Shown here: positions 14,724-24,239 of the stretch, one piece after another
Numbering within the stretch: position 1 is the first letter of the stretch
Layout: each line of letters begins with the position of its first letter
Assembly (NCBI GenBank): GCA_905480395.1
Contig: CAJQQE010000022.1
Span: 1 to 64,000 of the forward strand
Direction: 5' to 3'
Length of the DNA stretch: 64,000 nucleotides
Source: an uncultured Phycisphaerales bacterium
Lineage (GTDB): Bacteria; Planctomycetota; Phycisphaerae; Phycisphaerales; SM1A02
Program-made: the position numbers and the translations under genes
The notes under the pieces: model-generated
What the model saw: only the letters and a program-made list of their open reading frames with translations
Databases searched by the model: none
Told to the model about the DNA's origin: nothing

Positions 14724-15830
14724 ATGCCCAGTACCGCCGCCAGCCATTCATATCGCACGACCATCATCGCCACGCTCCTGATGGCGACCGCCTCCCTCTC
14801 GATACCCGCATGTGACGATCCGCCCTCGGTCCCCAGAGCCACCGCCAGACCCACCGCCGACCCCACCAAGGCTCGTTTGACCATCGAAAATCCAATCCTC
14901 GACTTGGGTGACGTGGCGGACTACGAAACTCGGACCGCCGAAGTCCGATTCGAAAATACGGGTGGCGACACCTTGACGGTTCAACGGGTGATCCCCACCT
15001 GCGGCTGCACCACCATCGGATTCGAAGAAGACCAAACCTTCGCGCCGGGTGAGGGCGGCTCATTCGCGCTCAACTTCACACCGAAATCAAGTGGCCAGCA
15101 ACAGAAGTACATTCAAGTGGTCTCCTCTGACCCCCTGGTTCCAGTGGCCTCGGTCACCCTCAAAGCCAATGTGATTCCCACCCTCCAAGCAGAACCGGGT
15201 TTCCTTGCCATGGGACGAGTGGCGTACGGGCAACCCCAGACCGGGGTGATCGAAATCGCGGCCCTGGCCGATGACTGCCAGTTGACCAACGTCTCCTTCA
15301 CCGGCGAGCTCGCTGATCATGCGACCGCCACGATCACCGAGACAACACCAGAAGGCGCGCCACGAGGCTCCTGGATCGTCGACGTCAACTTCCCCGCGGA
15401 GACGCCGTGGGGATGGCACACCGGCGGGATGTTGGTCTCCGGAACCATCGATACCAAGGATGGCCCTCGTCCGATTCAGAAACGCTTTGTGGTCAACGGT
15501 TCCTTCGAAGGAAAGATCAACGCGGAGGGAACGTTGCTGGCACTCCTTAGCCTTCGTTCCGGTCAAAAAATCTTAAAAACAACGACGCTCCGGAGAGCCG
15601 ATGGTGCGGCCTTTGAATGCACGTCAGCGACTATCGTGAAGAGTCCTGAGGGCCTGGCGGTCGCCGTCGAGCCGATCGACTCGGGGAGGACGGAATGGAT
15701 GCTTACCTTGACCGGAAACGCACCTTCGAGGCCCGGGACCTTGAAAGGGACCATCGCCATCACCACCGATGTCCCCGGCGAACAGATCATCGAGATTCAA
15801 TTCGCCGGCGCCGTGATGGCCGGAAGCTAA
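14724..15830 (+). CDS. DUF1573-domain lipoprotein
   Basis: 368 aa. A hydrophobic N-terminus ends in IPAC at about residue 30, a plausible lipobox, followed by a Pro/Thr linker. Residues 50-140 hold the DUF1573 pattern: LDLGDV, then VRFENTGGDTLTVQRVIPTCGCTT, ending in a Gly-rich strand and FTPKSSGQQ. This Ig-like (ASH/MSP-related) domain is common in planctomycete and Bacteroidetes surface proteins. The remaining part holds two to three more beta-sandwich-like domains. Binding partners are unknown. AAGAG lies 8 nt before ATG. The gene stands alone, divergent from the desaturase. Confidence 0.8.
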   Translation: MPSTAASHSYRTTIIATLLMATASLSIPACDDPPSVPRATARPTADPTKARLTIENPILDLGDVADYETRTAEVRFENTGGDTLTVQRVIPTCGCTTIGFEEDQTFAPGEGGSFALNFTPKSSGQQQKYIQVVSSDPLVPVASVTLKANVIPTLQAEPGFLAMGRVAYGQPQTGVIEIAALADDCQLTNVSFTGELADHATATITETTPEGAPRGSWIVDVNFPAETPWGWHTGGMLVSGTIDTKDGPRPIQKRFVVNGSFEGKINAEGTLLALLSLRSGQKILKTTTLRRADGAAFECTSATIVKSPEGLAVAVEPIDSGRTEWMLTLTGNAPSRPGTLKGTIAITTDVPGEQIIEIQFAGAVMAGS

Positions 15831-16004
15831 GCGACATCCCGAGACGCATCGCCGCGATACCGCCTTTTTGGTGCTGATTCGGAAGCACGGGATCTGTTCG
15901 GCAACCGAGATCTGGGTTTTCATTGGATTCCGAGCCGAGGACGGACAATGATGGAAGGCGTCTTCTTTGTTCTTTCTGTCCTCGACGACCCGGATCCCCT
16001 CTCC

Positions 16005-16550
16005 ATGCGCCACCTTCTTTCAACGATGGCCGTCATCACGCTGACCATCCCGGTCATCCCCGTGATCGCCGAAACCCACGTCATCATGCAGGAAGGGTTC
16101 GCCTTCGTTCCCTCGAGTCTCACGGTCGCCCCGGGTGACACCATCATCTGGCAGAGAACCAGCGGCGGCCACACCGTGACCACCGGAACAGACTGCACGC
16201 CTGGCGCCTACGACGGTTTTTCCATCAACGACGCTTTGAACTCGATAACCCCGACGGTCGAAGTGACCCTTCCGTCGGATCTGGCCGCAGGAACCCTCGG
16301 TTATTTCTGCAACATCTCAAGCCATTGCGAATCGCTCGGAATGCAGGCGAGTCTCACGATCGAGGCGCCAGAACCCTGTGTTGGCGACATCAACGATGAC
16401 GGCCTCGTGAATGGCGCCGACCTCGGTTTGATGCTCGGTGCTTGGGGTACCTGCGGCAAAGGACCGTGCGTTGCGGACCTCAACAGCGACGGCATCGTCA
16501 ATGGTGCCGACCTTGGCCTGCTGCTCGGCGGTTGGGGATCTTGCCCCTGA
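16005..16550 (+). CDS. Secreted plastocyanin-like blue-copper protein with dockerin-like tail
   Basis: 181 aa from the ATG at 16005, which gives a clean signal peptide ending at VIA (22). An upstream ATG at 15948 has a better GAGG site, but would put 19 hydrophilic residues before the signal. The cupredoxin fold opens with [19 protein letters not shown]. Copper ligands are His56, Cys102, His107 and Met113, with wider spacing (C-x4-H-x5-M) than in plastocyanin. An electron-carrier role outside the cytoplasm is likely. The tail has two dockerin-like repeats joined by CGKGPCVA, nearly the same linker as in the 10716-11603 protein. It lies 76 bp upstream of the PSD1 cytochrome gene on the same strand. 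Confidence 0.82.
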   Translation: MRHLLSTMAVITLTIPVIPVIAETHVIMQEGFAFVPSSLTVAPGDTIIWQRTSGGHTVTTGTDCTPGAYDGFSINDALNSITPTVEVTLPSDLAAGTLGYFCNISSHCESLGMQASLTIEAPEPCVGDINDDGLVNGADLGLMLGAWGTCGKGPCVADLNSDGIVNGADLGLLLGGWGSCP

Positions 16551-16626
16551 TCGCATCGACCCTGCCAGCAGCCGCGATCGGGTCTGACGCCAATATTCTT
16601 TGCCCCCTCTGCAGGGTGGTGATACG

Positions 16627-19600
16627 GTGCCATTGGTGATACGCATCCCACTCAGTCTTCTCACGGTTCTTCTCGCGGGGCTCGCGGGAGATGCCTCCGC
16701 ACAAACGGCGCCGCTCGACTTCACGCGAGAAGTCCGCCCCATTCTTTCGAAGCATTGCTTTGCGTGCCACGGGCCTGATGCAGAGGCCCGAGAAGCGGAC
16801 CTGAGCCTGCTCGATTTTGAATCCGCGACCCGCGAGCTTGCCCCTGGGATCTTTGCGATCGTTCCGGGAGACCCCGCGGCGAGCGAACTTTGGCAACGAA
16901 TCATTGATCCCAATGATCCGATGCCTCCCGAATCGGCTCATGACGAGCTCGACGAATCGGAACGCCTCATTCTGAAACGATGGATCGAAGAGGGGGCGAG
17001 TTTCAGCCCGCACTGGGCCTACGTCTTCCCTGATCGTGCATCCGATCTTGGCTCCGACCGCTCGATCGACACCATGAATGTGGCTCAACTCGCTTCCGCT
17101 GGTCTCGAACCATCACAACCCGCAGATCGCGTGACGCTACTTCGCCGAGTGAGCTTCGACCTCGGTGGCCTTCCTCCGACCCTTGAAGAAGTTGATGCCT
17201 TTCTCAACCACTCGGGCGAAGACGCATACCACGTGGTGGTGGATCGACTTCTGGCAAGTGATCACTTCGGCGAACGATTCGCGACCAAGTGGCTCGATCT
17301 CGTTCGCTACGCGGATACCGTTGGGTACCACGGCGATCAGGAACACCACACGTGGCCCTTCCGAGACTGGGTGATCCAGGCACTCAACGAGAACATGCCG
17401 TTCGATCGATTCACCCTCGAGCAACTCGCCGGCGACCTCCTCCCCGATGCCGGGCAAAGCCAGTTGATCGCCTCCGGATACAACCGCCTTCTGCAAACCA
17501 CCCATGAAGGCGGCCTGCAACTCAAAGAGTATCGAGCGATCTACATGGCTGATCGCGTCCGAAACGCCTCGGAAGTCTGGATGGGCGCGACGCTCGGGTG
17601 CGCTCAGTGCCATGACCACAAATACGATCCGTTCACCGCCCGCGATTTTCATGCCTTCGGCGCCTTCTTCGCCGACATTGATGACGAAGAACATCTCCGA
17701 AAGCCTTACGACGGACTGAATACGACTCCAACGCGTCGGTCCCCCGAGATGCGGGTCATCGATCACGATGATCGCCAACACCGCGCCACCCTCGAAGCCG
17801 CGGTCAAAGAGGCCCAACAAAGCCTCGACGCGGCGACGGCTCAACTCGAGAAACGACAACCCGCTTGGGAGCGTGAACTGAGCGCCCGGCTCGCAACTCA
17901 CACGCCAGTCGAGACGATTTGGGTTGACGACGTCCTCGATACTGGCGGTCGATCACAGGGCGATTGGTCATTCGATCGAACCCCAGGCCTGGAACCCATC
18001 CGTGGTGAGGCCTACCGTCGCCAGTCAAGCGATGGGCTCACCCAGCATTACACGGTGGATACCACGAAGACCCTAGTCGTCCAACCCGACGACCAGATCA
18101 TGGCGTGGGTCCATCTCGATCCCGCGAATCCTCCTAAAGCCGTGATGCTTCAGGCGAATGTCGAGGGCAACTGGGAACACCGAGCGGTGTGGGGCGGTGA
18201 TCAGATCACCTACGGCCGCCGGGCCGACGATCACGATGGCTATCGCCGAATGGGTGATCTCCCGACGCTCGGCGAATGGGTTCGGCTTGAAGTCTCTGCC
18301 CGCCTTCTGGGAATCAATCCCGATGAGAAAATCACCGGCATCGCATTCACGCAATTCGGAGGGATCGTGCATTGGGATGCCTGCAGCATTCTGGCCGACA
18401 CCGTGGCCCCTGCCGCACTGGTCGAGGCGCTCGCCACGCCGCCGAGTTCGCGCACTGAACCGGCACGGGAGATGCTCAAAGCGCGGCATGCCAGCGAGGC
18501 GCCCTCAGTGCTCGAAGCAACCGCCCGTCACCGAGCGGCCCTCGCGGCGGCTACGGCGTTCGATTCCATGCTCCCTCGCACCCTCTTCACACGGGCGCTC
18601 GAGACGCCGCGTGATGTTCGGATCCTCCGACGGGGCGACTGGATGGACGAATCAGGGGAGATCGTTCTGCCGGCGGTTCCGACATTTCTGGGCCAACTGG
18701 AACCGGAGGGCCGCGCGGACCGCCTCGAACTCGCCACGTGGCTCGTCACGCCCGCGGCGCAAGGCGGGGTCGGTGAACTCACCGCACGAGTCTTCGTCAA
18801 CCGGATCTGGGAGATGCTCCTCGGAGAAGGCCTTTGTCCATCGGTCGAGGATTTCGGCGGTCAAGGCCGTCCCCCGAGCGATCCCGCGTTGCTCGATCAT
18901 CTCGCCATTCGGTTCATCGATTCGGGCTGGAATATCAAGCAATTGGTTCGTGAGATCGTGCTTTCCAATACCTACCAAAGAAGTTCTATTCCGACGCTGG
19001 CCCAAACCGACGCCGATCCTGCGAATCTCCTTTTCGCCAGGCAGAGCCGCCACCGGCTCTCGGCCGAAGCGATCCGAGATACCGCGTTGTCCATCGGCGG
19101 CATCCTGGTCGATCGAGTCGGCGGCCCAAGCGTCAAGCCCCCACAACCGGGTGGCTACTATCGGCATCTCAACTTTCCCGTGCGGCGATACCAAGCGGCG
19201 AACGACGACAATCAATGGCGGCGCGGGGTTTACGTTCACTGGCAACGCCAATTCTTGCATCCCATGCTCAAAGCTTTCGATGCTCCGACTCGCGAGGCTT
19301 GCACGGCTCGACGAGACACTTCCAACACCCCCCTCGCCGCCCTTGTCCTGATGAACGACCCCGTCTTTCTCGAGGCGGCTCGCGGACTTGCCCAGCGTTT
19401 GCTCTCGATACCGTTTGATCAAGACGATGAACGACTCCTCCACGCCATGCGAATCGCCACCTCGCGACAGGCTGATCCCGAAGAAGTCCGTATTCTCCGA
19501 GACGTCCTCACTCAAGCTCGTCGCGATTTCGCGGCGTCCCCCGCTTCCGCCGCCGCATTCGTTGCAATCGGCGGCTCACCGATTCCGAAAGATATTGCCA

Positions 19601-19674
19601 CCATCGAACTGGCTGCATGGATGCAGGTAAGCAGAGCAATCCTCAACTTGCACGAGACTTTCAACCGTGAGTGA
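16627..19674 (+). CDS. PSCyt1-DUF1549-DUF1553 cytochrome protein
   Basis: 1015 aa from a GTG at 16627 preceded by GGGTGG; a TTG at 16600 has no site. A signal peptide ends near ASA (26). CFACH at 44-48 is the class I haem-c motif of PSCyt1, with MPP as the likely axial-ligand segment. DUF1549 (PSCyt2) follows with FDLGGLPPTLEEVDAFL and a second region CAQCHDHKYDPFTARDF, which carries another CxxCH. A beta-rich insert with a coiled-coil stretch (residues 390-430) precedes the C-terminal DUF1553 (PSD1) with ANRIWE-like FVNRIWEMLLGEGL and LVREIVLS. Such proteins are very numerous in planctomycetes and are thought to act with DUF1501 partners on polysaccharides, but the reaction is unproven. The stop overlaps the next gene by 8 bp. 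Confidence 0.9.
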   Translation: MPLVIRIPLSLLTVLLAGLAGDASAQTAPLDFTREVRPILSKHCFACHGPDAEAREADLSLLDFESATRELAPGIFAIVPGDPAASELWQRIIDPNDPMPPESAHDELDESERLILKRWIEEGASFSPHWAYVFPDRASDLGSDRSIDTMNVAQLASAGLEPSQPADRVTLLRRVSFDLGGLPPTLEEVDAFLNHSGEDAYHVVVDRLLASDHFGERFATKWLDLVRYADTVGYHGDQEHHTWPFRDWVIQALNENMPFDRFTLEQLAGDLLPDAGQSQLIASGYNRLLQTTHEGGLQLKEYRAIYMADRVRNASEVWMGATLGCAQCHDHKYDPFTARDFHAFGAFFADIDDEEHLRKPYDGLNTTPTRRSPEMRVIDHDDRQHRATLEAAVKEAQQSLDAATAQLEKRQPAWERELSARLATHTPVETIWVDDVLDTGGRSQGDWSFDRTPGLEPIRGEAYRRQSSDGLTQHYTVDTTKTLVVQPDDQIMAWVHLDPANPPKAVMLQANVEGNWEHRAVWGGDQITYGRRADDHDGYRRMGDLPTLGEWVRLEVSARLLGINPDEKITGIAFTQFGGIVHWDACSILADTVAPAALVEALATPPSSRTEPAREMLKARHASEAPSVLEATARHRAALAAATAFDSMLPRTLFTRALETPRDVRILRRGDWMDESGEIVLPAVPTFLGQLEPEGRADRLELATWLVTPAAQGGVGELTARVFVNRIWEMLLGEGLCPSVEDFGGQGRPPSDPALLDHLAIRFIDSGWNIKQLVREIVLSNTYQRSSIPTLAQTDADPANLLFARQSRHRLSAEAIRDTALSIGGILVDRVGGPSVKPPQPGGYYRHLNFPVRRYQAANDDNQWRRGVYVHWQRQFLHPMLKAFDAPTREACTARRDTSNTPLAALVLMNDPVFLEAARGLAQRLLSIPFDQDDERLLHAMRIATSRQADPEEVRILRDVLTQARRDFAASPASAAAFVAIGGSPIPKDIATIELAAWMQVSRAILNLHETFNRE

Positions 19675-21106
19675 ACTACCCCAGCACATCATCCAGGAGA
19701 TTGAACGAGCCAACCGACGTCAGTTTCTCGGATCGCTTTCGATGGGTGTGGGCGCGGCGGCCCTTTCCCAATGGTTGCCCGGTTTTGGATCACCCCAGGC
19801 GACGGCTGGCGGCCATGTTCTGCCATCGCATCTTCCGAAAGCCAAACGGGTGATCTTCCTCTGTATGGCCGGCGGGCCGAGCCATCTGGAAACTTTCGAC
19901 CCCAAGCCTCGTCTCACCGAACTGGATGGCGCCCCGATGCCCGGTTCATTCACCGAAGGAATGCCAATCGCCCAATTGCAGGGCGCCGATCTCCGATGCC
20001 TCGGATCCCGCGCCACGTTCTCGAAGCACGGCGAGAGCGGCCAGACAATCAGCAACTACCTGCCGCACATCGCCACCTGTGCCGACGACATTGCCATCGT
20101 GAATTCGATGGTGACCGAACAGATCAACCACGACCCCGCCCACACGTTTATGAACACCGGAACAATCGTTCCGGATCGCCCCAGCATGGGGAGTTGGGTG
20201 AATTACGGACTCGGTTCGATCAACGAGGATCTTCCCGGATTCGTGGTGCTCACCAGCGTCGGCGGCCGGAACCCCCAGCCCATCGCCGCTCGGCAATGGT
20301 CGAGCGGATTTCTTCCCAGTCGTCTTTCTGGGGTCGAGTTCCACGGGCAAGGCGATCCCGTCCATTATGTGGGCAACCCCCCCGGGATCACCTCCGACTG
20401 CCAATCACATCTGGTCGACGCGGTTCGGGATCTCAATCGCCTTCGCGCCGAGACCACCCACGATCCGGAGATCGATTCCCGAATCGCCCAGCACGAATTG
20501 GCGTTTCGAATGCAGACGTCGATCCCTGACCTCATGGACATCAAAGATGAATCCAAGGAGACGCTGGAAATGTACGGCGCGGTCCCGGGCGACGGATCTT
20601 TCGCGAGCAACTGCCTGCTTGCCCGCCGACTTGCCGAGCGAGGCGTTCGCTTTATTCAGCTCTATCATCGTGGCTGGGACCACCACGGCGGCCTGAAGCA
20701 GTACATGGATATCTGCTGCCGAAACTGTGACCAGCCGACCGCGGCCTTGATTCAGGATCTCAAGCAACGCGGTATGCTCGAAGACACCCTCATTGTTTGG
20801 GGCGGCGAATTCGGTCGTACTCCAATGTCCCAAGGTGGCGGCGCAGATCCAGGCCGCGATCACCACATCAAGGGCTTTTCGATGTTTCTCGTGGGCGGCG
20901 GCGTCAAAGGCGGCGTCACGCATGGCGCCACCGACGAACTCGGCTACAACGCGGTGGAAGACGTTGTCCACGTCCGCGACCTTCATGCCACCATGCTGAA
21001 TCTCCTCGGACTCGACCACCAACGATTGAGCGTTCCATATCAGGGCCTCGACGTCCGCCTCACCGGCGTCGAATCGGCCCGAATCGTCCGCGAGATTCTC
21101 ACATGA
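19667..21106 (+). CDS. DUF1501 family protein with Tat-like leader
   Basis: 479 aa from a GTG at 19667 that overlaps the PSD1 gene by 8 bp, so translation is coupled. The N-terminus NRRQFLGSLSMGVGAAAL is a twin-arginine type signal. The body has the DUF1501 landmarks: VIFLCMAGGPSHLETFDPKP near residue 60, a central MNTG and RPSMGSWVNYGLG, YHRGWDHHG around 338, and WGGEFGRTPMSQ followed by GRDHH near 385. The fold resembles alkaline phosphatase/sulfatase superfamily members, with conserved His and Asp residues suggesting a metal site. Its function is not established. It is always found beside DUF1549/DUF1553 cytochromes. Confidence 0.9.
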   Translation: MSELPQHIIQEIERANRRQFLGSLSMGVGAAALSQWLPGFGSPQATAGGHVLPSHLPKAKRVIFLCMAGGPSHLETFDPKPRLTELDGAPMPGSFTEGMPIAQLQGADLRCLGSRATFSKHGESGQTISNYLPHIATCADDIAIVNSMVTEQINHDPAHTFMNTGTIVPDRPSMGSWVNYGLGSINEDLPGFVVLTSVGGRNPQPIAARQWSSGFLPSRLSGVEFHGQGDPVHYVGNPPGITSDCQSHLVDAVRDLNRLRAETTHDPEIDSRIAQHELAFRMQTSIPDLMDIKDESKETLEMYGAVPGDGSFASNCLLARRLAERGVRFIQLYHRGWDHHGGLKQYMDICCRNCDQPTAALIQDLKQRGMLEDTLIVWGGEFGRTPMSQGGGADPGRDHHIKGFSMFLVGGGVKGGVTHGATDELGYNAVEDVVHVRDLHATMLNLLGLDHQRLSVPYQGLDVRLTGVESARIVREILT

Positions 21107-21879
21107 CCGCATCTGCAGATGCCACCGCGAACGCGAAGTCGCCCCCGACCGCACCGCCTCCCCCTTCGACGCGAACCCCCGAGCCGGCGGATCGCCTCTC
21201 GACCCGCGCGACGCTCCGGCGTTGCATCCTCTGGGTGGTGATCGCGTACGTCGCGGGAACCACGAGTTTCATCCTTGGATTGACCGCGAACCAAGCCTCG
21301 CCGACCGCGATGCTGCTCGGCATCCTGCTCTACGGCTGCTTCATCGGCCTGGCCAGCAGCAGTCGCGGATTCAGGCGACGCCTGCAACAGCCGTTCGTCG
21401 CGCGATCATTCAAGATCGGGTACGGGATCCGCCTTGCGGCCTGCATCGTCCCCGGCGCCGCGATGGCCGTCGACATGTTCCCGGGAATGCTCGCGCTGAT
21501 GGCCGGTGAGACGCTCGAACGTGAAGTTGGATTCGGCAAATTCGCGTCCACGCTGGCGTCGACGCTCGTCCAGGGGACGCTGATCAATATCCTCATCCTC
21601 CTCGCGGTCACGTTCGTCTGGCTCCTGCAGAAGATGTTCATGGAATGGAAGCCGCCGACACACGACCCCCAGGCCTGCGCCGGCTGTGGCTACCACCTCG
21701 AAACGTTAGCGGAGGACACCACCGCGATCTGCCCCGAATGCGGGCGGACCAACGAGGGGCTGAACGATCGGCGAGCCTGGATCGATCGAGCATCCTGGCC
21801 GAAGTTCCTCCTCGTGGTGATCGCCTCGGGAATCGGCGGGATGCTGGTCCAGGGTGGTACGTTCTTCGTCTTCGGTTGA
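21103..21879 (+). CDS. Membrane protein with C-terminal zinc ribbon (paralogue 1)
   Basis: 258 aa. The ATG overlaps the DUF1501 stop as ATGA, so it is the third gene of that operon. The longer upstream frame is a shadow of DUF1501. A Pro/Thr-rich cytoplasmic N-terminus (1-38) is followed by four hydrophobic segments, then a zinc ribbon CAGCGYHL...CPECGRTN at about residues 190-220 and a last hydrophobic segment. The same arrangement occurs in the next gene. The ribbon CxxC-x(16-18)-CxxC is common in planctomycete membrane proteins of unknown function; it may bind RNA or simply be structural. Confidence 0.75.
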   Translation: MTASADATANAKSPPTAPPPPSTRTPEPADRLSTRATLRRCILWVVIAYVAGTTSFILGLTANQASPTAMLLGILLYGCFIGLASSSRGFRRRLQQPFVARSFKIGYGIRLAACIVPGAAMAVDMFPGMLALMAGETLEREVGFGKFASTLASTLVQGTLINILILLAVTFVWLLQKMFMEWKPPTHDPQACAGCGYHLETLAEDTTAICPECGRTNEGLNDRRAWIDRASWPKFLLVVIASGIGGMLVQGGTFFVFG

Positions 21880-21964
21880 AATCACCGATACGGCACGAAG
21901 ACCCTCACACAACCCCCAAGACCGGGAGGCGAGGTCGATGTGACACGACGAACACCCTGAACCA

Positions 21965-22690
21965 ATGCGCTCAACTCGATCCAACCTCCCTCCAGTAGAT
22001 CTTGAGATGATTGGCCGCCGTTCGGCCCTCTGGTTCTCGATCTGTGCCATTTCCTCGGTCCCGAGCTTTCTCTGGGGCGCGAATGAATTTTCAATTCCGG
22101 CGATGATCCTTGGGGTCATCATCTTCGCGGCGAGCTTCACGATCATCTCCGTCAGCAGTTTGTTCCGGGGAGTTCTGCATCGTCCATTCCTGAAGCGGAC
22201 GTTCTGCATCGTCTTCGTATTGCGGGTGATCACTTCAGTGATCCTTCCCATCGGCATCGCCGTCGATCTTTGGCCCGGGTTGATCGCTACCCAGGCGGTG
22301 GAGTTTGGAGTCACCTGGCTTGGGTTCGAGCCCCTCCGACCAGAGTTCTTCACGACCCTCCTGATCACCCTTGTTCAGGGCATTCTTCTCAACGTGCTGG
22401 TCGTATTTCTGATTGTCGTACTCTGGGCGCCGCAACGTTGCTTCCTCACGTGGCGGCCACGCGACCAGCACGACTGCAGCCGGTGTGGCTACACGCTACT
22501 AGAAGATTCTCAGGAGTCCGGATCTCGCTGCCCCGAGTGCGGATCAAACGCTGGCGCGATTGGAGACGCCGCATCCATCATCGACCGCCTGCCTCGAACT
22601 TGGTTTGCGATACTCACGATCGGCGCGCTCGCGGGAGCGGCCACCATTCAATTCATGGCCTTGAAATGGATGGACGCCTATCCGCTTTAG
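21965..22690 (+). CDS. Membrane protein with C-terminal zinc ribbon (paralogue 2)
   Basis: 241 aa, a clear paralogue of the protein at 21103-21879: the same number of hydrophobic segments, a LRVITSVILPIGIAVDLWPGLIA segment that aligns with the first protein's GIRLAACIVPGAAMAVDMFPGMLA, a shared VQG-x-L-x-N motif, and the zinc ribbon CSRCGYTL...CPECGSN. It lies 85 bp downstream on the same strand with no terminator between. No Shine-Dalgarno is visible. Function is unknown. The gene converges with the GH16-like gene, with 32 bp between stops. Confidence 0.72.
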   Translation: MRSTRSNLPPVDLEMIGRRSALWFSICAISSVPSFLWGANEFSIPAMILGVIIFAASFTIISVSSLFRGVLHRPFLKRTFCIVFVLRVITSVILPIGIAVDLWPGLIATQAVEFGVTWLGFEPLRPEFFTTLLITLVQGILLNVLVVFLIVVLWAPQRCFLTWRPRDQHDCSRCGYTLLEDSQESGSRCPECGSNAGAIGDAASIIDRLPRTWFAILTIGALAGAATIQFMALKWMDAYPL

Positions 22691-22722
22691 AATGGACCTC
22701 GAACCCGATCCCTGCACTTGAG

Positions 22723-24210
22723 TCAGTTCGGACACGATCCCCACGCACCAATCATCAGGCCGAGATCGGCGCCATCAATCGACCCATCGTCGTTGAGATC
22801 TCCGATGCCGCTCGTCCCCCACCCGCCGATCAACAGTCCGAGATCCGCACCGTCGACGAACAGATCCCCGTTCAAGTCGCCGACGCAATCGGTGACGGGC
22901 GGCGCAATGAAGTCGAACGCCGTGATCTCGATCGACTGCTCCTGCCCGTTCATCGGGGCACTGCCATTGACCAACCAGAGGTTGAGATGCACCCGTGCGA
23001 GACCGGGCCGCGGCTGGTGCGGTCCGGTGTAGGTCCATTCGTGGAGTAGGTCCCGCGAGGAAGGCTCGTCGGCGTGCCCGAGCCAGGCCCGGCAGATCAC
23101 CCCGTCGGGGGTCCAGTTGAATTCACTGGTGACCTCGGACGGCGTCGGCTCCGGCATCTCGAACCGGCTGATATTCCCACCCCACCAGTACGGCTGGGCG
23201 ACGAACTGCGCGAAGTCGTTGCCGCGCTGACCCCAACGGCTGAATTCGATGTCGAATTCGTTGGGCGGGTTCCACCACATCACTTCATCCGCATAGCAGT
23301 CGGCATATTCCCAGAGAAAGAGCCCGAAGACGACGTTCGGATCGAGCAGGTCAAGCCGGCCTCTGGTCTTAAATCGATAGGTGCCGTAGCCGAGCACGTC
23401 TTCGACCACCACTTCTGAGCATCGCCACTGGCCGCCGGTCTGGGTGATCGCCAGCCGCAGTGAGCCGTCGGCTCTCACCGTCGCGTTGTCCGCCGACGCG
23501 GAGAACGAATTCGGTCCTGGACCGGTGTAGGCAGATTTGACCCGCCAGACTCGGTCACTGAAGTTCAGCGATGTCGAACCAAAATCGCCCCACTGGTAGA
23601 CCGATGGATTGACTCGAGCCATGCGGAAGGCGTCCACATACGCTCGCCCCGTCTCCTGCGCCGCCGTCTGGATGAACACAAATTCGAGCCGCATACGGTT
23701 GGTACCAACTGGGGCGGGATCGAAGAGTCTGTTGATCTCAATCATCTCGTTGACGGGCGAATCTGCGTTCAGGAGAATGACCGAGTCAACGCCGAGCGAG
23801 ACACCTGTGCCATCAAGCCAGGTCACGGTGAACGCGGCTCGAGCCGCCCCAACCAACGCGTCTGCGCCCCGATGTCCAGCCGACACCGCGAGTCGATGCT
23901 GCCAGCCGGCGGTGCACTCGACGGTGATATGAAGTCGCGAGATTCCCGCATTGCCATTGAACGGGCCGTAGAGCCACGCCGCCCAACTCCCGTGCGCCGT
24001 TAATCCGTTTCCACGCCCCACGTTTCCGCTGTTCTCCCAACCGGCGACGGGTTCGCCATTCTCACCCGGCCCGATCTCAAAGCTCGGGTTGTGCGCGGAA
24101 CAGGGTCCATCTCCGCCTCCAACGGCCACGACCGTCGCAGCGAATGCTGCGACGGTCGTGAACTGAAGAAGTCGAAGAAAATGTCGAAAACGGTGAGTCC
24201 GGATTGGCAT
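22723..24210 (-). CDS. Secreted GH16-like glycoside hydrolase with dockerin-like repeats
   Basis: 495 aa. A signal peptide ends near residue 30. Residues 38-195 form a carbohydrate-binding-like beta-sandwich (NPSFEIG...VAGWENSG), and 205-420 a concanavalin-like GH16 domain. NEFDIEFSRWG carries the E-x-D-x-E catalytic signature of the lichenase/laminarinase/agarase clan, with the first Glu as nucleophile and the last as acid/base. Conserved tryptophans (WWGGN, W-x-P-x-G) line the cleft. It would cleave beta-1,3/1,4-linked glucans or galactans. Two repeats end the protein (DLNGDLFVDGADLGLLIGGW and DLNDDGSIDGADLGLMIGAW). GGGGAAG precedes ATG. It lies 29 bp after the upstream minus-strand gene, so the two are probably co-transcribed. 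Confidence 0.8.
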   Translation of the reverse strand: MPIRTHRFRHFLRLLQFTTVAAFAATVVAVGGGDGPCSAHNPSFEIGPGENGEPVAGWENSGNVGRGNGLTAHGSWAAWLYGPFNGNAGISRLHITVECTAGWQHRLAVSAGHRGADALVGAARAAFTVTWLDGTGVSLGVDSVILLNADSPVNEMIEINRLFDPAPVGTNRMRLEFVFIQTAAQETGRAYVDAFRMARVNPSVYQWGDFGSTSLNFSDRVWRVKSAYTGPGPNSFSASADNATVRADGSLRLAITQTGGQWRCSEVVVEDVLGYGTYRFKTRGRLDLLDPNVVFGLFLWEYADCYADEVMWWNPPNEFDIEFSRWGQRGNDFAQFVAQPYWWGGNISRFEMPEPTPSEVTSEFNWTPDGVICRAWLGHADEPSSRDLLHEWTYTGPHQPRPGLARVHLNLWLVNGSAPMNGQEQSIEITAFDFIAPPVTDCVGDLNGDLFVDGADLGLLIGGWGTSGIGDLNDDGSIDGADLGLMIGAWGSCPN

Positions 24211-24239
24211 GCCAATCTTCCCCTGAATGAGTGTGAAAA

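Noticed and set aside
22740-22860. Closely spaced near-identical segments as a possible CRISPR or tandem array
   Set aside because: They are the coding sequence of two dockerin-like repeats, with codon-level divergence and no spacer pattern. No CRISPR array was seen anywhere in the window.
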